Shown here: piece after piece, positions 43,734-52,255 of the stretch
Numbering within the stretch: position 1 is the stretch's first letter
Layout: each line of letters starts with the position of its first letter
Assembly: GCA_900540955.1 (NCBI GenBank)
Contig: UQIF01000008.1
Location: 11,117-75,116 of the forward strand
Reading direction: 5' to 3'
DNA length: 64,000 nucleotides
DNA from: an uncultured Olsenella sp.
Lineage (GTDB): Bacteria; Actinomycetota; Coriobacteriia; Coriobacteriales; Atopobiaceae
Translations under genes and position numbers: made by a program
The notes under the pieces: generated by a model
Seen by the model: the letters and a program-made list of their open reading frames with translations, nothing else
The model's database searches: none
Told to the model about the DNA's origin: nothing

Positions 43734-45155
43734 CTACGCCAGGTCAAGCTCCATGAGGCGCGCGATGCTCACGATGTAGATCTTGAGCGCGCGCTTGAGA
43801 TCGGCCTCGCTCACGCCCTCGTCGGGGCCGTGCTCCATGCCGACCCACTCGGGCTCGTCGGCGTCGTTCTCGTGCGGGCCGAAGGCGCAGGCGCGGCTGA
43901 ACTTGCGGGCATAGGTGCCGCCGCCGATGCAGAAGGCCTCGGCCTTCTTGCCCGTGTACTCGCTGTAGGTGTCGAGCAGGCAGCTGATCTGGTCGCACTT
44001 GGGGTCGATGTAGAAGGGGACCTTGTCCTCGAGCTTGCGGTAGCCGCAGCCGTGGGACGCCGCGATCTGGCCCATGCGCTCCGTGATGGCCTCGCCCGTG
44101 GTCGTGGTGGGGTAGCGGGAGTCGACGGTCTGCACGAAGTGGCCGTCCACGGTGCGCACGGTGCCCGCGATACAGGTAAGGGGGCCGAACTTCTCGTCGT
44201 GGGCGGCGATGCCGGTGTGGGAGCCGCAGGTGTCCTCGGTGAGGGCGACCTCGAGCTCGACGAAGGCGCGGGAGGCGTCGTCGACGAGGTCGTTGGCGAG
44301 CAGGTAGCGGGCGAGCAGGCCGATGGCGTTTACGGTGCCGGCGGGCAGCGAGGCGTGGCCGCCCTTGCCGTGGGCGCTGACGCGCGCAAGGCCGTCGCCT
44401 GCGGGCTCGACCGTGATGTTGTCGGCGGCGGGCAACGCGGCGGCGTCGGCGCGCACGATGGCGCAGGCGAGGCCGGGGATGGCGTTGGCCACGGTGCCGC
44501 CGTCGAGCTCGACGAGCTTGCCGCCGGCAACGGCGTCGACCGTGCGGAACTCGCCCTGGTAGACGCCCTTCTCGCCGCAGATCAGCGGGAAGTCGGCGTC
44601 GGGCGAGAAGCAGAACAGCGGCTCGGGGCAGCGCTCGAGGTAGTACTTGACGTCGCCCATGGACGTCTCTTCGGCGTTTCCGATGATGCAGCGCAGGGTG
44701 TAGGGGAGCTTCTTGCCGGAGGCCTCGACCATGCGGGCAAAGAAGTGCGCAGCGTAGAGTGAAAGGACGAAGGGGCCCTTGTCGTCGAGGACGCCGCGGC
44801 CGATGAGGTAGCCGTCCTTGCGCGTGACGTCGAGGGCGGGGAAGGTCCAGCCGAGGCCGAGCGGGACGATGTCGGTGTGGGCGATGGTGGCGATGTAGCC
44901 GTCGGACTCGCCGGCGAGGTCGGCGTAGCCGATGTAGCCGTCGAGGTCGGTGACGGCCAGGCCGAGGCGCGCGGCGATCTTCTCGGCGGCGACCAGCGCC
45001 TCGTTGGATGCCGGGCCCCAAGGCTTGCCGGGTTCCGCGTGCTCGAGGTCCTCGACTGACTCGATTTTCACGAGGGTGCGGATATCTTCGACGACATCCT
45101 CCCAGACCTCGTCGACGAAGGCGTCGACGTCCTGCTTGAGCTGCTGCTCGTTCAT
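43734..45155 (-). CDS. Sapep/PepV-type metal-dependent dipeptidase (M20)
   Basis: A 473-residue M20 peptidase. Metal-site motifs: IATIAHTDIVPLGLGWTFP (His-x-Asp), RGVLDDKGPF, and GNAEETSMGDVKYYLE with the catalytic Glu pair; the lid domain has ARVSAHGKGGHASLPAGT. It is a cytoplasmic dipeptidase cleaving Xaa-Xaa dipeptides, useful for amino-acid fermentation. The ATG at 45155 follows AAGGAGG; upstream in-frame codons are not supported. It is convergent with the kinase. Confidence 0.9.
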   Translation of the reverse strand: MNEQQLKQDVDAFVDEVWEDVVEDIRTLVKIESVEDLEHAEPGKPWGPASNEALVAAEKIAARLGLAVTDLDGYIGYADLAGESDGYIATIAHTDIVPLGLGWTFPALDVTRKDGYLIGRGVLDDKGPFVLSLYAAHFFARMVEASGKKLPYTLRCIIGNAEETSMGDVKYYLERCPEPLFCFSPDADFPLICGEKGVYQGEFRTVDAVAGGKLVELDGGTVANAIPGLACAIVRADAAALPAADNITVEPAGDGLARVSAHGKGGHASLPAGTVNAIGLLARYLLANDLVDDASRAFVELEVALTEDTCGSHTGIAAHDEKFGPLTCIAGTVRTVDGHFVQTVDSRYPTTTTGEAITERMGQIAASHGCGYRKLEDKVPFYIDPKCDQISCLLDTYSEYTGKKAEAFCIGGGTYARKFSRACAFGPHENDADEPEWVGMEHGPDEGVSEADLKRALKIYIVSIARLMELDLA

Positions 45156-45326
45156 GCGTCCTCCTTGTGCCGCGTGTGCGGTGCTCCGGTGGGTGGTTTC
45201 CGAAATCATCTTAGCGCGTGGAGGGGAGGGCGGTGCCGCTGCTTGCAAGACGGCATCGATTCCAAAGAAGGGCGCGGCGCGGGGCTAGCGCGCAGGTGGG
45301 GCGCCGCGGCGGTTGCGGCCGCTCGG

Positions 45327-45914
45327 TTAGTTGCGGTTGCCGCGCGTGCGGTTGTAGCCGCGGCCGTAGGCGTCGAACGCGTCGATGGCGTCTCGCTCAA
45401 GGGCGTCGAGGCTCTCGTAGCCGCTCTGGGTGAGCGAGACGACGCTGATCTCGAAGGCGTCGCCGTACTTGAGGTCGGCGTAGACGTCGCCGTTGCCGTG
45501 CCCGGTGAGGTGCTGGGTCACGCGGCCGACGACGCGGACGCTCTGGCCGACGTAGTACAGGTCTTGCGTGGTGTTGTGGATCACGTAGACGCCGGTGAAG
45601 TCGCCGTTTGAGGTGAGGCGGTCGCGCGCGGCGAGGAACTCTCGCGGGGTGGCGCCGGGGGAGACGAGGCCCCAGAGCTTGTTTTTGAGGGCGGCTTGCC
45701 GGCGTTGGAGAGCAGATCCGTAGGCGACGAAGACGGCTGCGAGGGCAAGGCACGCGACGGCGCCCCATAGGCTGAGGTCACAGAGGAACGCGCCGACCTC
45801 AGCTGCCGCGGCGCTGCCTGCCATGCCGAAGCCGTCGGCACGGCCCGTCGAGTAAAGGCATAGGCAAAGAACCGCTACGGAGGCGAGGCCGCCCGCGACG
45901 CGGAAGTAATGCAT
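45327..45914 (-). CDS. Membrane-anchored GIY-YIG domain protein
   Basis: A 195-residue protein. Two N-terminal hydrophobic helices (about 3-25 and 40-65) anchor it. The C-terminal half is a GIY-YIG-like domain: FTGVYVIHNTTQDLYYVGQS, then RVVGRVTQHLTGHGNGDVYADL and DALERDAIDAFDAYGRGYN. The Arg and the terminal Glu/Asn of the catalytic set appear present. GIY-YIG proteins cut DNA, yet this one is tethered to the membrane. No good ribosome binding site marks the start; I use the ATG at 45914, with a TTG at 45941 possible. Confidence 0.75.
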   Translation of the reverse strand: MHYFRVAGGLASVAVLCLCLYSTGRADGFGMAGSAAAAEVGAFLCDLSLWGAVACLALAAVFVAYGSALQRRQAALKNKLWGLVSPGATPREFLAARDRLTSNGDFTGVYVIHNTTQDLYYVGQSVRVVGRVTQHLTGHGNGDVYADLKYGDAFEISVVSLTQSGYESLDALERDAIDAFDAYGRGYNRTRGNRN

Positions 45915-45961
45915 ATGGGTCGTGCTTTGGGAGCTTGCCAAGACGAAGTGCCCTTCAAACC

Positions 45962-45991
45962 AAAAAAGGCCAGGACCGAAGTCCTGACCTT
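45962..45991 (-). terminator. Intrinsic terminator of tRNA-Val
   Basis: Reading the minus strand, aaggtcagga-cttcgg-tcctggcctt (stable UUCG-type loop) is followed by TTTTTT. It lies 8 nt after the tRNA 3' end. Confidence 0.9.
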
Positions 45992-45999
45992 TGAATTTA

Positions 46000-46074
46000 T
46001 GGTGGGCGTTACAAGATTTGAACTTGTGACCTCTTCCGTGTCAGGGAAGCGCTCTCCCCCTGAGCTAAACGCCC
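46000..46074 (-). tRNA. tRNA-Val (GAC anticodon)
   Basis: A 75-nt cloverleaf on the minus strand. The acceptor stem gggcgtt pairs with aacgccc, followed by A and an encoded CCA. The anticodon stem cttcc/ggaag encloses loop ctgacac, giving anticodon GAC (Val). The D arm starts with tagctcag and the T loop contains gttcaaatc. A strong terminator follows directly. Confidence 0.95.
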
Positions 46075-46249
46075 GAAGCTTGGGGTGCGCGTTTTCGCGC
46101 GAGGAATAATATACCGAAGGTCTGGCATAGACGCAACCCTTTTTTTGAAAAACTTTTTCCCAAGCGAAAATTAGCGGTTTTGGGCTGCCGGCTGTGAGAA
46201 GATTGACCTGCGCTCCAAACACACTTCAACCGCACGAGGGGGCAATCCC

Positions 46250-46879
46250 GTGTATACCGTTTTTCTTGCCGGGGGCATCGCCTCGGGCAAATCTTCCGTA
46301 GCCCGCGCGCTCGAGCGCCGAGGGGCTTGGCGCATCGACCTCGACCAGGTCTCGCGCACCGTGCTCGAGCCCGGTTCTGAATGCGTCGCCGAGGTCGCCG
46401 AGGAGTTCGGCGAGGACCTCGTCGACGCACAGACGGGCGCGCTCGACCGCGGTGCCCTCGCGCGCCGAGCCTTTGCCGACGCCGATTCCACGGCCCGCCT
46501 GGAGGCCATCGAGCTCCCGTATATCCGGTGCATGCTCGTACGCATGTTGGAAGGGGAGGGCTGCTGCCTGACCAAACCGCGGGTCTGCGTCGTCGAGGTG
46601 CCGCTGCTCGACAGGATCGAGTCGATGCTCAACCTCGCCGATGAGGTGCTCGTTGTCGATTGCCCGCTTGAGGTGCGCCGAGTACGTGCCCAGGGGCGTG
46701 GAATGGACGTTGCCGACTTCGACCGCCGCGCGGCGCTCCAGCCGAGCGATGAGTACCTGCGCAGACACGCGACGGCGCTGCTCGACAACTCGGGCGGGCC
46801 GTCGGAGCTGGCCGAGCAGGTCGAGGCCTGGTGGTCGGCGCATGAGGCCGCCGGTTGGAGGGGTGCCTGCAATGGCTAG
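46250..46879 (+). CDS. coaE: Dephospho-CoA kinase
   Basis: A 209-residue P-loop kinase performing the last step of coenzyme A synthesis. P-loop LAGGIASGKSSVARAL, the DxD-like IDLDQVSRTVLEP, and VEVPLLDRI with the LID region RVRAQGRGMDVADFDRRAALQPSDEYLRRHA. The start is GTG with GAGGGGG 7 nt upstream. It overlaps the transglycosylase gene by 8 nt, so the two are co-transcribed, although their functions are unrelated. Confidence 0.92.
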   Translation: MYTVFLAGGIASGKSSVARALERRGAWRIDLDQVSRTVLEPGSECVAEVAEEFGEDLVDAQTGALDRGALARRAFADADSTARLEAIELPYIRCMLVRMLEGEGCCLTKPRVCVVEVPLLDRIESMLNLADEVLVVDCPLEVRRVRAQGRGMDVADFDRRAALQPSDEYLRRHATALLDNSGGPSELAEQVEAWWSAHEAAGWRGACNG

Positions 46880-47462
46880 GGCCAAGGATAAGACCCGCTT
46901 CTTCCGCTGGTTCCGGGCGCTTCCGTTGCTTGTGCTCACGGTCGCCTTCATCGCGTGCGCGACACTCTCGGCCACGCCGACCACTTTTGTGGCGCAGACC
47001 TTCTATCCGGTTAAGTATCCGGATGCGATCAATGAGTCGGCTGCCAGGCACGGCGTCGATCCGATGCTCGTGGCGGCGGTGGCCAAGTGCGAGTCGGGCT
47101 GGAACGCCGACGCTCAGTCGGGGGCCGGCGCCGTTGGCGTCATGCAGGTCATGCCGTCCACGGCCGAGGAGCTTGCCGAGCTCGGGGTGGTCGATGGCTC
47201 GGCCTTCGACCCCGCGGCGCTCGACGACCCTGCGACCAATATCGAGTACGGCTGCGCGTACCTAGGCGTTCTTCAAGGGGAGCTCTCCGACGACGATGAA
47301 GTGATTTGCGCCTACAACGCAGGGCTCGCGGCGGTGCAGGGCTGGCTCGAGTCCGGCGGCTCGGTTGCCGACAACGTTCCGTTCTCCGAGACGAAGTATT
47401 ACCTCGAGCGCGTCAAACAGGCGTATGAGGGCTACAAGCGGTCGTATCCCGACGGGTTTTAG
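46872..47462 (+). CDS. Lytic transglycosylase (SLT domain)
   Basis: A 196-residue exported or membrane-anchored murein hydrolase. One N-terminal helix (RALPLLVLTVAFIACATLSA) is a signal anchor. The SLT domain (about 55-185) has the catalytic Glu in KCESGWNADAQSGAGAVGVMQVMPSTAEEL and the later motifs TNIEYGCAYLG and VICAYNAG. It cleaves glycan strands of peptidoglycan. A 122-bp palindromic element follows its stop by 45 nt. Confidence 0.9.
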   Translation: MARAKDKTRFFRWFRALPLLVLTVAFIACATLSATPTTFVAQTFYPVKYPDAINESAARHGVDPMLVAAVAKCESGWNADAQSGAGAVGVMQVMPSTAEELAELGVVDGSAFDPAALDDPATNIEYGCAYLGVLQGELSDDDEVICAYNAGLAAVQGWLESGGSVADNVPFSETKYYLERVKQAYEGYKRSYPDGF

Positions 47463-47506
47463 CCCCATTGCGTCGCAATCGGGGTCTGTGCCGGAGCGTT
47501 ATTCGC

Positions 47507-47628
47507 TTAGTGGGTGAACAAAACTTGGTTCACCTGAGTATCGGCAAATTGCTCAACTCGTCTACCTGCGGTTTTACAAAACGGGGTTCGTCGGATACTC
47601 GACGAACCCCGTTTTGTTCACCCACTAA
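47507..47628 (-). repeat. 122-bp palindromic element, copy B
   Basis: Perfect 18-bp terminal repeats (47507-47524 and 47611-47628) contain agtgggtgaacaaaac. An 18-bp perfect hairpin (acaaaacggggttcgtcg, 47576-47617) overlaps the right terminus, so alternative pairings exist. Reverse-complemented, it aligns with copy A over its full length, including the caggtagac core. It again separates convergent genes. Confidence 0.85.
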
Positions 47629-47679
47629 GGGATGTTTGCGTGCCCGATGGCTGCGTAAGGCGCCAGACGCGGCAGATTC

Positions 47680-47958
47680 TTAGCGCGCGGCCCTGTGCGT
47701 GAGGTGCCAGCCGCCGCAGAACTCGCACTCGTAGCAGTTGAGGTCGCGCGATCCGTGCCGCTTGCAGGCGCGGATCGCGTCCTCGGCCTCCGCGCGCGTG
47801 GCGTAGCGCTTCTTTCGGTCGCAGGCTCGGTAGCGAGCGTGCTCTTCCCTTCGCGCGTTCTCACGCGCGAAGGCCGCGGCGGCGCCGGCTTCCGACGCAA
47901 GGCCCGCCTCAAACGAGGCGCGCTGCTTAGCCTTTGCCGATTGCTTCCTGCTGCCCAC
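47680..47958 (-). CDS. Small hypothetical protein with CxxC motifs
   Basis: A 92-residue basic protein starting at a GTG preceded by GGAG. Its N-terminal half is Ala/Glu/Lys-rich and helical; the C-terminal half contains CDRKKRYATRAEAEDAIRACKRHG and CYECEFCGGWHLTHR. The four Cys and terminal His suggest a small zinc ribbon. Similar small proteins are found in phages and Actinobacteria as nucleic-acid-associated factors. The function is unknown. Confidence 0.6.
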   Translation of the reverse strand: MGSRKQSAKAKQRASFEAGLASEAGAAAAFARENARREEHARYRACDRKKRYATRAEAEDAIRACKRHGSRDLNCYECEFCGGWHLTHRAAR

Positions 47959-48080
47959 TCAAACTCCGATCCATGCCCGCCTGTGTCGTGTACTAACTAT
48001 AATCGCCGCCGGATAACGAAATAGCGCCCGCCGGGTAACCGACGGGCGCCAAGTCATGCCGTTATGCTCGTGAGCTGGTA

Positions 48081-50351
48081 TTACATGCGCTCGTGGCAGG
48101 TACGGGAGATGACGTCGAGCTGCTGCTCACGCGTGAGGTCGATGAACTTCACGGCGTAGCCGGAGACGCGGATGGTGAAGTTGGCGTACTCGGGCTTCTC
48201 GGGGTGCTCCATGGCGTCCTTGAGCTTCTCGACGCCGAAGACGTTCACGTTGAGGTGGTGAGCGCCGTTGGCGAAGTAGCCGTCGAGGACGTTGACGAGG
48301 TTCTGCGTGCGCTGCTCGTCGTCGTTGCCCAGGGCAGACGGGTTGATGGTCTGCGTGTTGGAGATGCCGTCGAGGGCGTACTCGTAGGGGAGCTTGGCGA
48401 CGGAGTTCAGCGAGGCGAGCAGGCCGTTCTGCTCAGCGCCGTAGGCGGGGTTAGCGCCCGGGGCGAACGGGGTGAACGCCTTGCGGCCGTCGGGGGTGCC
48501 GCCGGTGGCCTTGCCGTAGACGACGTTCGAGGTGATGGTGAGGATCGAGGTCGTCGGCTCGGAGTTGCGGTAGGTGTGGTGCTTGGCGATCTTGGCCATG
48601 AAGGTCTTGAGCAGCCAAACAGCGACGTCGTCGGCGCGGTCGTCGTCGTTGCCGTACTTGGGGAAGTCGCCCTCGACCTCGTAGTCGACGACAACGCCCT
48701 GCTCGTCGCGGACGGTCTTGACCTTGGCGTACTTGATGGCGCACAGGGAGTCGACGACGTGAGAGAAGCCGGCGATGCCGGTCGCGAAGGTACGGCGGAC
48801 GTTGGTGTCGATGAGGGCCATCTCGGCGGCCTCGTAGTAGTACTTGTCGTGCATGTACTGGATGAGGTTCAAGATGTTGACGTAGAGGTCAGCCAGCCAG
48901 TCCATCATCAGGTCGAACTTGTGCATGACCTCGTTGTAGTCAAGGTACTCGCTCGTGATGGGGGCGTACTCGGGGCCGACCTGCATGTGGTTGCCCTGCT
49001 TGTCCATGAACTTCTCGTCCTTGCCGCCGTTGATGGCGTAGTTCAGGCACTTGGCGAGGTTGGCGCGGGCACCGAAGAACTGCATCTCCTTGCCGGTCTC
49101 GGTAGCGGAGACGCAGCAGCAGATGGAGTAGTCGTCGCCCCAGACCGGACGCATGACGTCGTCGTTCTCGTACTGGATCGAGGACGTGGTGACAGAGATC
49201 TTGGCGGCGTACTTGCGGAAGTTCTCCTGCAGGCGCTTGCTGTAGAGAACGGTGAGGTTCGGCTCGGGAGCAGGACCCATGTTCTCGAGGGTGTGCAGGA
49301 AGCGGTAGTCGTTCTTGGTCACGAGGCTGCGGCCGTCCTGGCCGAGGCCGGCGACCTCAAGGGTGGCCCAAACCGGGTCGCCGGAGAACAGCGCCTGGTA
49401 AGAAGGAATACGGGCGAACTTGACCATGCGGAGCTTGAGGACGAGGTGGTCGATGAGCTCCTGGGCCTCGGACTCGGTGATCTTGCCGGCCTCGAGGTCA
49501 CGCTGGATGTAGATGTCCAGGAAGGTGGAGACGCGGCCCACGGACATGGCGGCGCCGTTCTGGGTCTTGATGGCGGCGAGGTAGCCGAAGTAGAGCCACT
49601 GGACGGCCTCGTGGGCGTTGGTGGCCGGCTTGGAGATGTCGTAGCCGTAGATCTCGGCCATCTTCTTCATGCCCTGCAGGGCACGGATCTGGTCGGAGAT
49701 CTCTTCGCGCTGACGGATGACCTCGTCGGTCATGGTGCCGTCGCCGCAGTTGGCCTGGTCGGCCTTCTTGCCGGCGATGAGGCGGTCGACGCCGTAGAGG
49801 GCAACGCGGCGGTAGTCGCCGACGATGCGGCCGCGGCCGTAGGTGTCGGGCAGACCGGTGATGACGTGGGAGTGGCGGGCGGCGCGCATCTCGGGGGTGT
49901 ACGCGTCGAACACGGCCTGGTTGTGGGTCTTGTGATACTCGTTGAAGATCTGGTTGAACTTGTCGTTCACGTGGAAGCCGTAGTTCTCGGCCGCCTGCTG
50001 GGCCATCTTGATGCCGCCGTAGGGCATGAAGGCGCGCTTGAGGGGCTTGTCGGTCTGCAGGCCAACGATCTTCTCGAGGTCCTTGGTGTTCTCGCCGATG
50101 TAGCCCGGGCCGTAGGCGGTCAGGCCGGAGACGATCTCGGTCTCGCACTCGAGGACGCCGTCGTGGGCGCGCTCCTCGGCCTGAAGCTCCTGGACCTTGC
50201 CCCAAAGCTCGTTGGTGGCGTTGGTCGGGCCGGCCAGGAACGAGTCGTCGCCGTCGTAGGGGGTGTAGTTGCGCTGGATGAAGTCGCGGACGTTGATGTC
50301 GTCCACCCAGTGGCCACCCTTAAAGCCGTTCCACTCTTCGCAAAGCTGCAT
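48081..50351 (-). CDS. pflB: Formate C-acetyltransferase (pyruvate formate-lyase)
   Basis: A 756-residue glycyl radical enzyme converting pyruvate and CoA to acetyl-CoA and formate. The active-site Cys pair lies in DYSICCCVSATETGKEMQF, and the glycyl radical loop is FTIRVSGYAVKFIDLTREQQ near the C terminus. I prefer the ATG at 50351 (MQLCEEWNGFKGG), 7 nt after AAGGAGG, over one two codons earlier. It follows pflA by 93 nt and is probably expressed with it from the FNR-controlled promoter. Long antisense frames are shadows. Confidence 0.96.
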   Translation of the reverse strand: MQLCEEWNGFKGGHWVDDINVRDFIQRNYTPYDGDDSFLAGPTNATNELWGKVQELQAEERAHDGVLECETEIVSGLTAYGPGYIGENTKDLEKIVGLQTDKPLKRAFMPYGGIKMAQQAAENYGFHVNDKFNQIFNEYHKTHNQAVFDAYTPEMRAARHSHVITGLPDTYGRGRIVGDYRRVALYGVDRLIAGKKADQANCGDGTMTDEVIRQREEISDQIRALQGMKKMAEIYGYDISKPATNAHEAVQWLYFGYLAAIKTQNGAAMSVGRVSTFLDIYIQRDLEAGKITESEAQELIDHLVLKLRMVKFARIPSYQALFSGDPVWATLEVAGLGQDGRSLVTKNDYRFLHTLENMGPAPEPNLTVLYSKRLQENFRKYAAKISVTTSSIQYENDDVMRPVWGDDYSICCCVSATETGKEMQFFGARANLAKCLNYAINGGKDEKFMDKQGNHMQVGPEYAPITSEYLDYNEVMHKFDLMMDWLADLYVNILNLIQYMHDKYYYEAAEMALIDTNVRRTFATGIAGFSHVVDSLCAIKYAKVKTVRDEQGVVVDYEVEGDFPKYGNDDDRADDVAVWLLKTFMAKIAKHHTYRNSEPTTSILTITSNVVYGKATGGTPDGRKAFTPFAPGANPAYGAEQNGLLASLNSVAKLPYEYALDGISNTQTINPSALGNDDEQRTQNLVNVLDGYFANGAHHLNVNVFGVEKLKDAMEHPEKPEYANFTIRVSGYAVKFIDLTREQQLDVISRTCHERM

Positions 50352-50444
50352 TGCCATGCCTCCTTGTTCTCGGCGCGGCGTCCCTGAGCCGGGGGCGACG
50401 CGCATTAATAACCTTGCCTTGAACCGATGGTGCCTTTGGTGAAT

Positions 50445-51182
50445 CTATATCTCCAGCTCGCCGCGAAGGATCTGCTGTGCCCGCGCGGTGCGCTCTGGGG
50501 TCGGGGGCTCGACGCCTTCGAGTCGATAGGGGAGACCAAGCTCCTCCCACTTGAAGACGCCGAGGGTGTGGTACGGGAGGACCTCGACGCGCTTGACGGC
50601 GTCTCCGAGCTCGGCGATGAACTCGCGCGTGCGGCGCAGGTACTCGTCGATGTCGGTGATGCCCGGCACGAGGACTTGGCGAATCCACAGGGGCTGCTCG
50701 CGCTGCGCGAGGTAGCGAAGACAGTCGAGGATGTTCGCGTTGCCGCGGCCGGTGAGCTCGCGGTGCTGCTCGGGGTCGATGTGCTTGATGTCGGCCATCA
50801 CGAGGTCGCAGACATCCATGAGCTGCTCGAACTTGCCAAACCACGGCTCCTCGCGCGTGAAAGGCGCAAGCGAGGTGTCCAGGCAGGTGTTGATGCCGCG
50901 GGCGCGCGCCTTCGTGAAGAGCTCGAGCACGAAGTCGAGCTGCCCCAAGGCCTCGCCGCCCGAGACGGTGATGCCGCCCTCCGGGCCCCAGTAGCTGCGG
51001 TAGCGCTCGGCCTGGTCGAGCAGTTCGTCGGCGCTCTTGAGCTCGGCGCCCTCGCCAGCCCAGGTGTCCGGGTTGTGGCAGTAGGCGCAGCGCATCGGGC
51101 AGCCCTTGAGGAAGATGAGGAAGCGAACGCCGGGGCCGTCGGCCGAACCGAACGACTCGATCGAGTGAACACGTCCCTGCAT
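50445..51182 (-). CDS. pflA: Pyruvate formate-lyase activating enzyme
   Basis: A 245-residue radical SAM enzyme that installs the glycyl radical on PflB. Cluster motif CPMRCAYCHNPDTW, SAM-binding GGITVSGGEALGQ, and GVRFLIFLKGCP before the cluster. Gene order is activase then lyase, the reverse of Escherichia coli. The ATG follows GAGGAGG. A perfect FNR box lies 80 nt upstream of the start, between this gene and the FNR-like regulator. Confidence 0.95.
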   Translation of the reverse strand: MQGRVHSIESFGSADGPGVRFLIFLKGCPMRCAYCHNPDTWAGEGAELKSADELLDQAERYRSYWGPEGGITVSGGEALGQLDFVLELFTKARARGINTCLDTSLAPFTREEPWFGKFEQLMDVCDLVMADIKHIDPEQHRELTGRGNANILDCLRYLAQREQPLWIRQVLVPGITDIDEYLRRTREFIAELGDAVKRVEVLPYHTLGVFKWEELGLPYRLEGVEPPTPERTARAQQILRGELEI

Positions 51183-51261
51183 GCGCGCCTCCTCAGCCTG
51201 GATGCCTTGCCTTGCCCCGTTTGGGCCAAAAGCAAATCTAGTTGGCGCGCTCGAAGCGTTC

Positions 51262-51277
51262 CTTGATTGAAATCAAG
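51262..51277 (-). promoter_or_regulatory. FNR box upstream of pflA
   Basis: cttgattgaaatcaag contains TTGAT-N4-ATCAA, an exact match to the FNR consensus, 80 nt upstream of the pflA start. Its distance suits activation of a promoter between it and the gene. Confidence 0.8.
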
Positions 51278-51405
51278 TAAAAGATATTTACATAAGCGGA
51301 TGGGGCGAACGGTAGGATTTTGACGGTAAACGGTTGGCCTGCAGGTGGAAAGAAGTGCCTCCCGCTACTGGCGGCACAATCGATCTTAAGCAGCATTCGC
51401 GCAGG

Positions 51406-52143
51406 TCAGGCCTGACTGCGCTGTGCGATTCCCCGCAAGCCCGCATGGTCCACGATGAGGATGCGTCCGCGGCCGGGGCGCTCAATCAAGCCCTCGCGGG
51501 CGAACCGTGCCACGTTGCGGCTCACGGTCTCGGGGCGCAGACCGACGCTCGCGGCGATGTCCTCGAGCTTGAGGTGGATCTCGGGGCCGGCGCAGCGCTG
51601 ATCCCGAACGAGCAGATACTGTGCGAGCCGCTGCCTGGGGTCGCGGATGGAGAGCATCATGATGCGCTCCTCGGCGTCGTCGAGCTCGGTCGTCACCATG
51701 CGGATGAGCCCGAGCGCGACGTCGGGGTGGTTCGAGAGCAGCGCCTCGAAGTCGGGGCGGTGTATGCGGCACAGGCGCACCGGCGTGAGGCACTCGACCG
51801 AGTAGCGGTAGACGTGGTCGGCGGTGAACATGCCGTGCCAGAGCGCCTGCCCGTCGTGGAGGACGTCGAGGACGTATTCCTCGCCGTCGGGGCTTACGCG
51901 AAACGTCTTTATGCGGCCGGAGCGGACGACGATTATGGACTCGATCGAGTCGCCCTCATGGACGACGATGTCGCCCTCGGCGTGCGCCGTGTGACGCGAA
52001 CATGCCAGAAGCTCGCGCTTGGCGTCGACGGGGAGGTCGGCAAAGAGGCGGATGTTGTCCATGCAGGAGCTGCCCGCGCGTGAAAACGCGCAGTCGTGCC
52101 CGGCGCCCGCGCATACGCGGTTGCTCTGCGGCTTTGTGGTCAT
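51406..52143 (-). CDS. FNR-like Crp-family regulator
   Basis: A 245-residue Crp/Fnr protein. Cys residues at 11, 18, 27 and 118 fit an N-terminal 4Fe-4S sensor like that of FNR, though their spacing (x6, x8) differs from Escherichia coli. The cyclic-nucleotide-like beta barrel (about 30-140) is followed by a helix-turn-helix with LRPETVSRNVARF: the E-T-V-S-R recognition helix is the FNR type that reads TTGAT. It lies directly upstream of pflA, whose promoter has that exact box, so it is the likely oxygen-responsive activator of the pfl genes. Confidence 0.85.
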   Translation of the reverse strand: MTTKPQSNRVCAGAGHDCAFSRAGSSCMDNIRLFADLPVDAKRELLACSRHTAHAEGDIVVHEGDSIESIIVVRSGRIKTFRVSPDGEEYVLDVLHDGQALWHGMFTADHVYRYSVECLTPVRLCRIHRPDFEALLSNHPDVALGLIRMVTTELDDAEERIMMLSIRDPRQRLAQYLLVRDQRCAGPEIHLKLEDIAASVGLRPETVSRNVARFAREGLIERPGRGRILIVDHAGLRGIAQRSQA

Positions 52144-52192
52144 TTTCGCCCCTCTCGTCGCTCGATTGGCTCATTATGGCGCATAAAGAAAA

Positions 52193-52219
52193 CCGCCGCC
52201 CGCGAGGTGCGGACGGCGG
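52193..52219 (-). terminator. Terminator of the CobW GTPase gene
   Basis: Reading the minus strand, ccgccgtccgc / gcgggcggcgg form an 11-bp stem (10 pairs) followed by TTTTCTTT. Confidence 0.85.
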
Positions 52220-52255
52220 CAATGTTTTATGCAGATGAGGTGGGCTTCGCGCTGC

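Noticed and set aside
48093..50387. 764-codon open frame antisense to pflB
   Set aside because: Same cause: biased codon use leaves the antisense frame open. The translation is Val/Leu/Asp/Gly-rich and has no recognisable domain, while PflB is complete.
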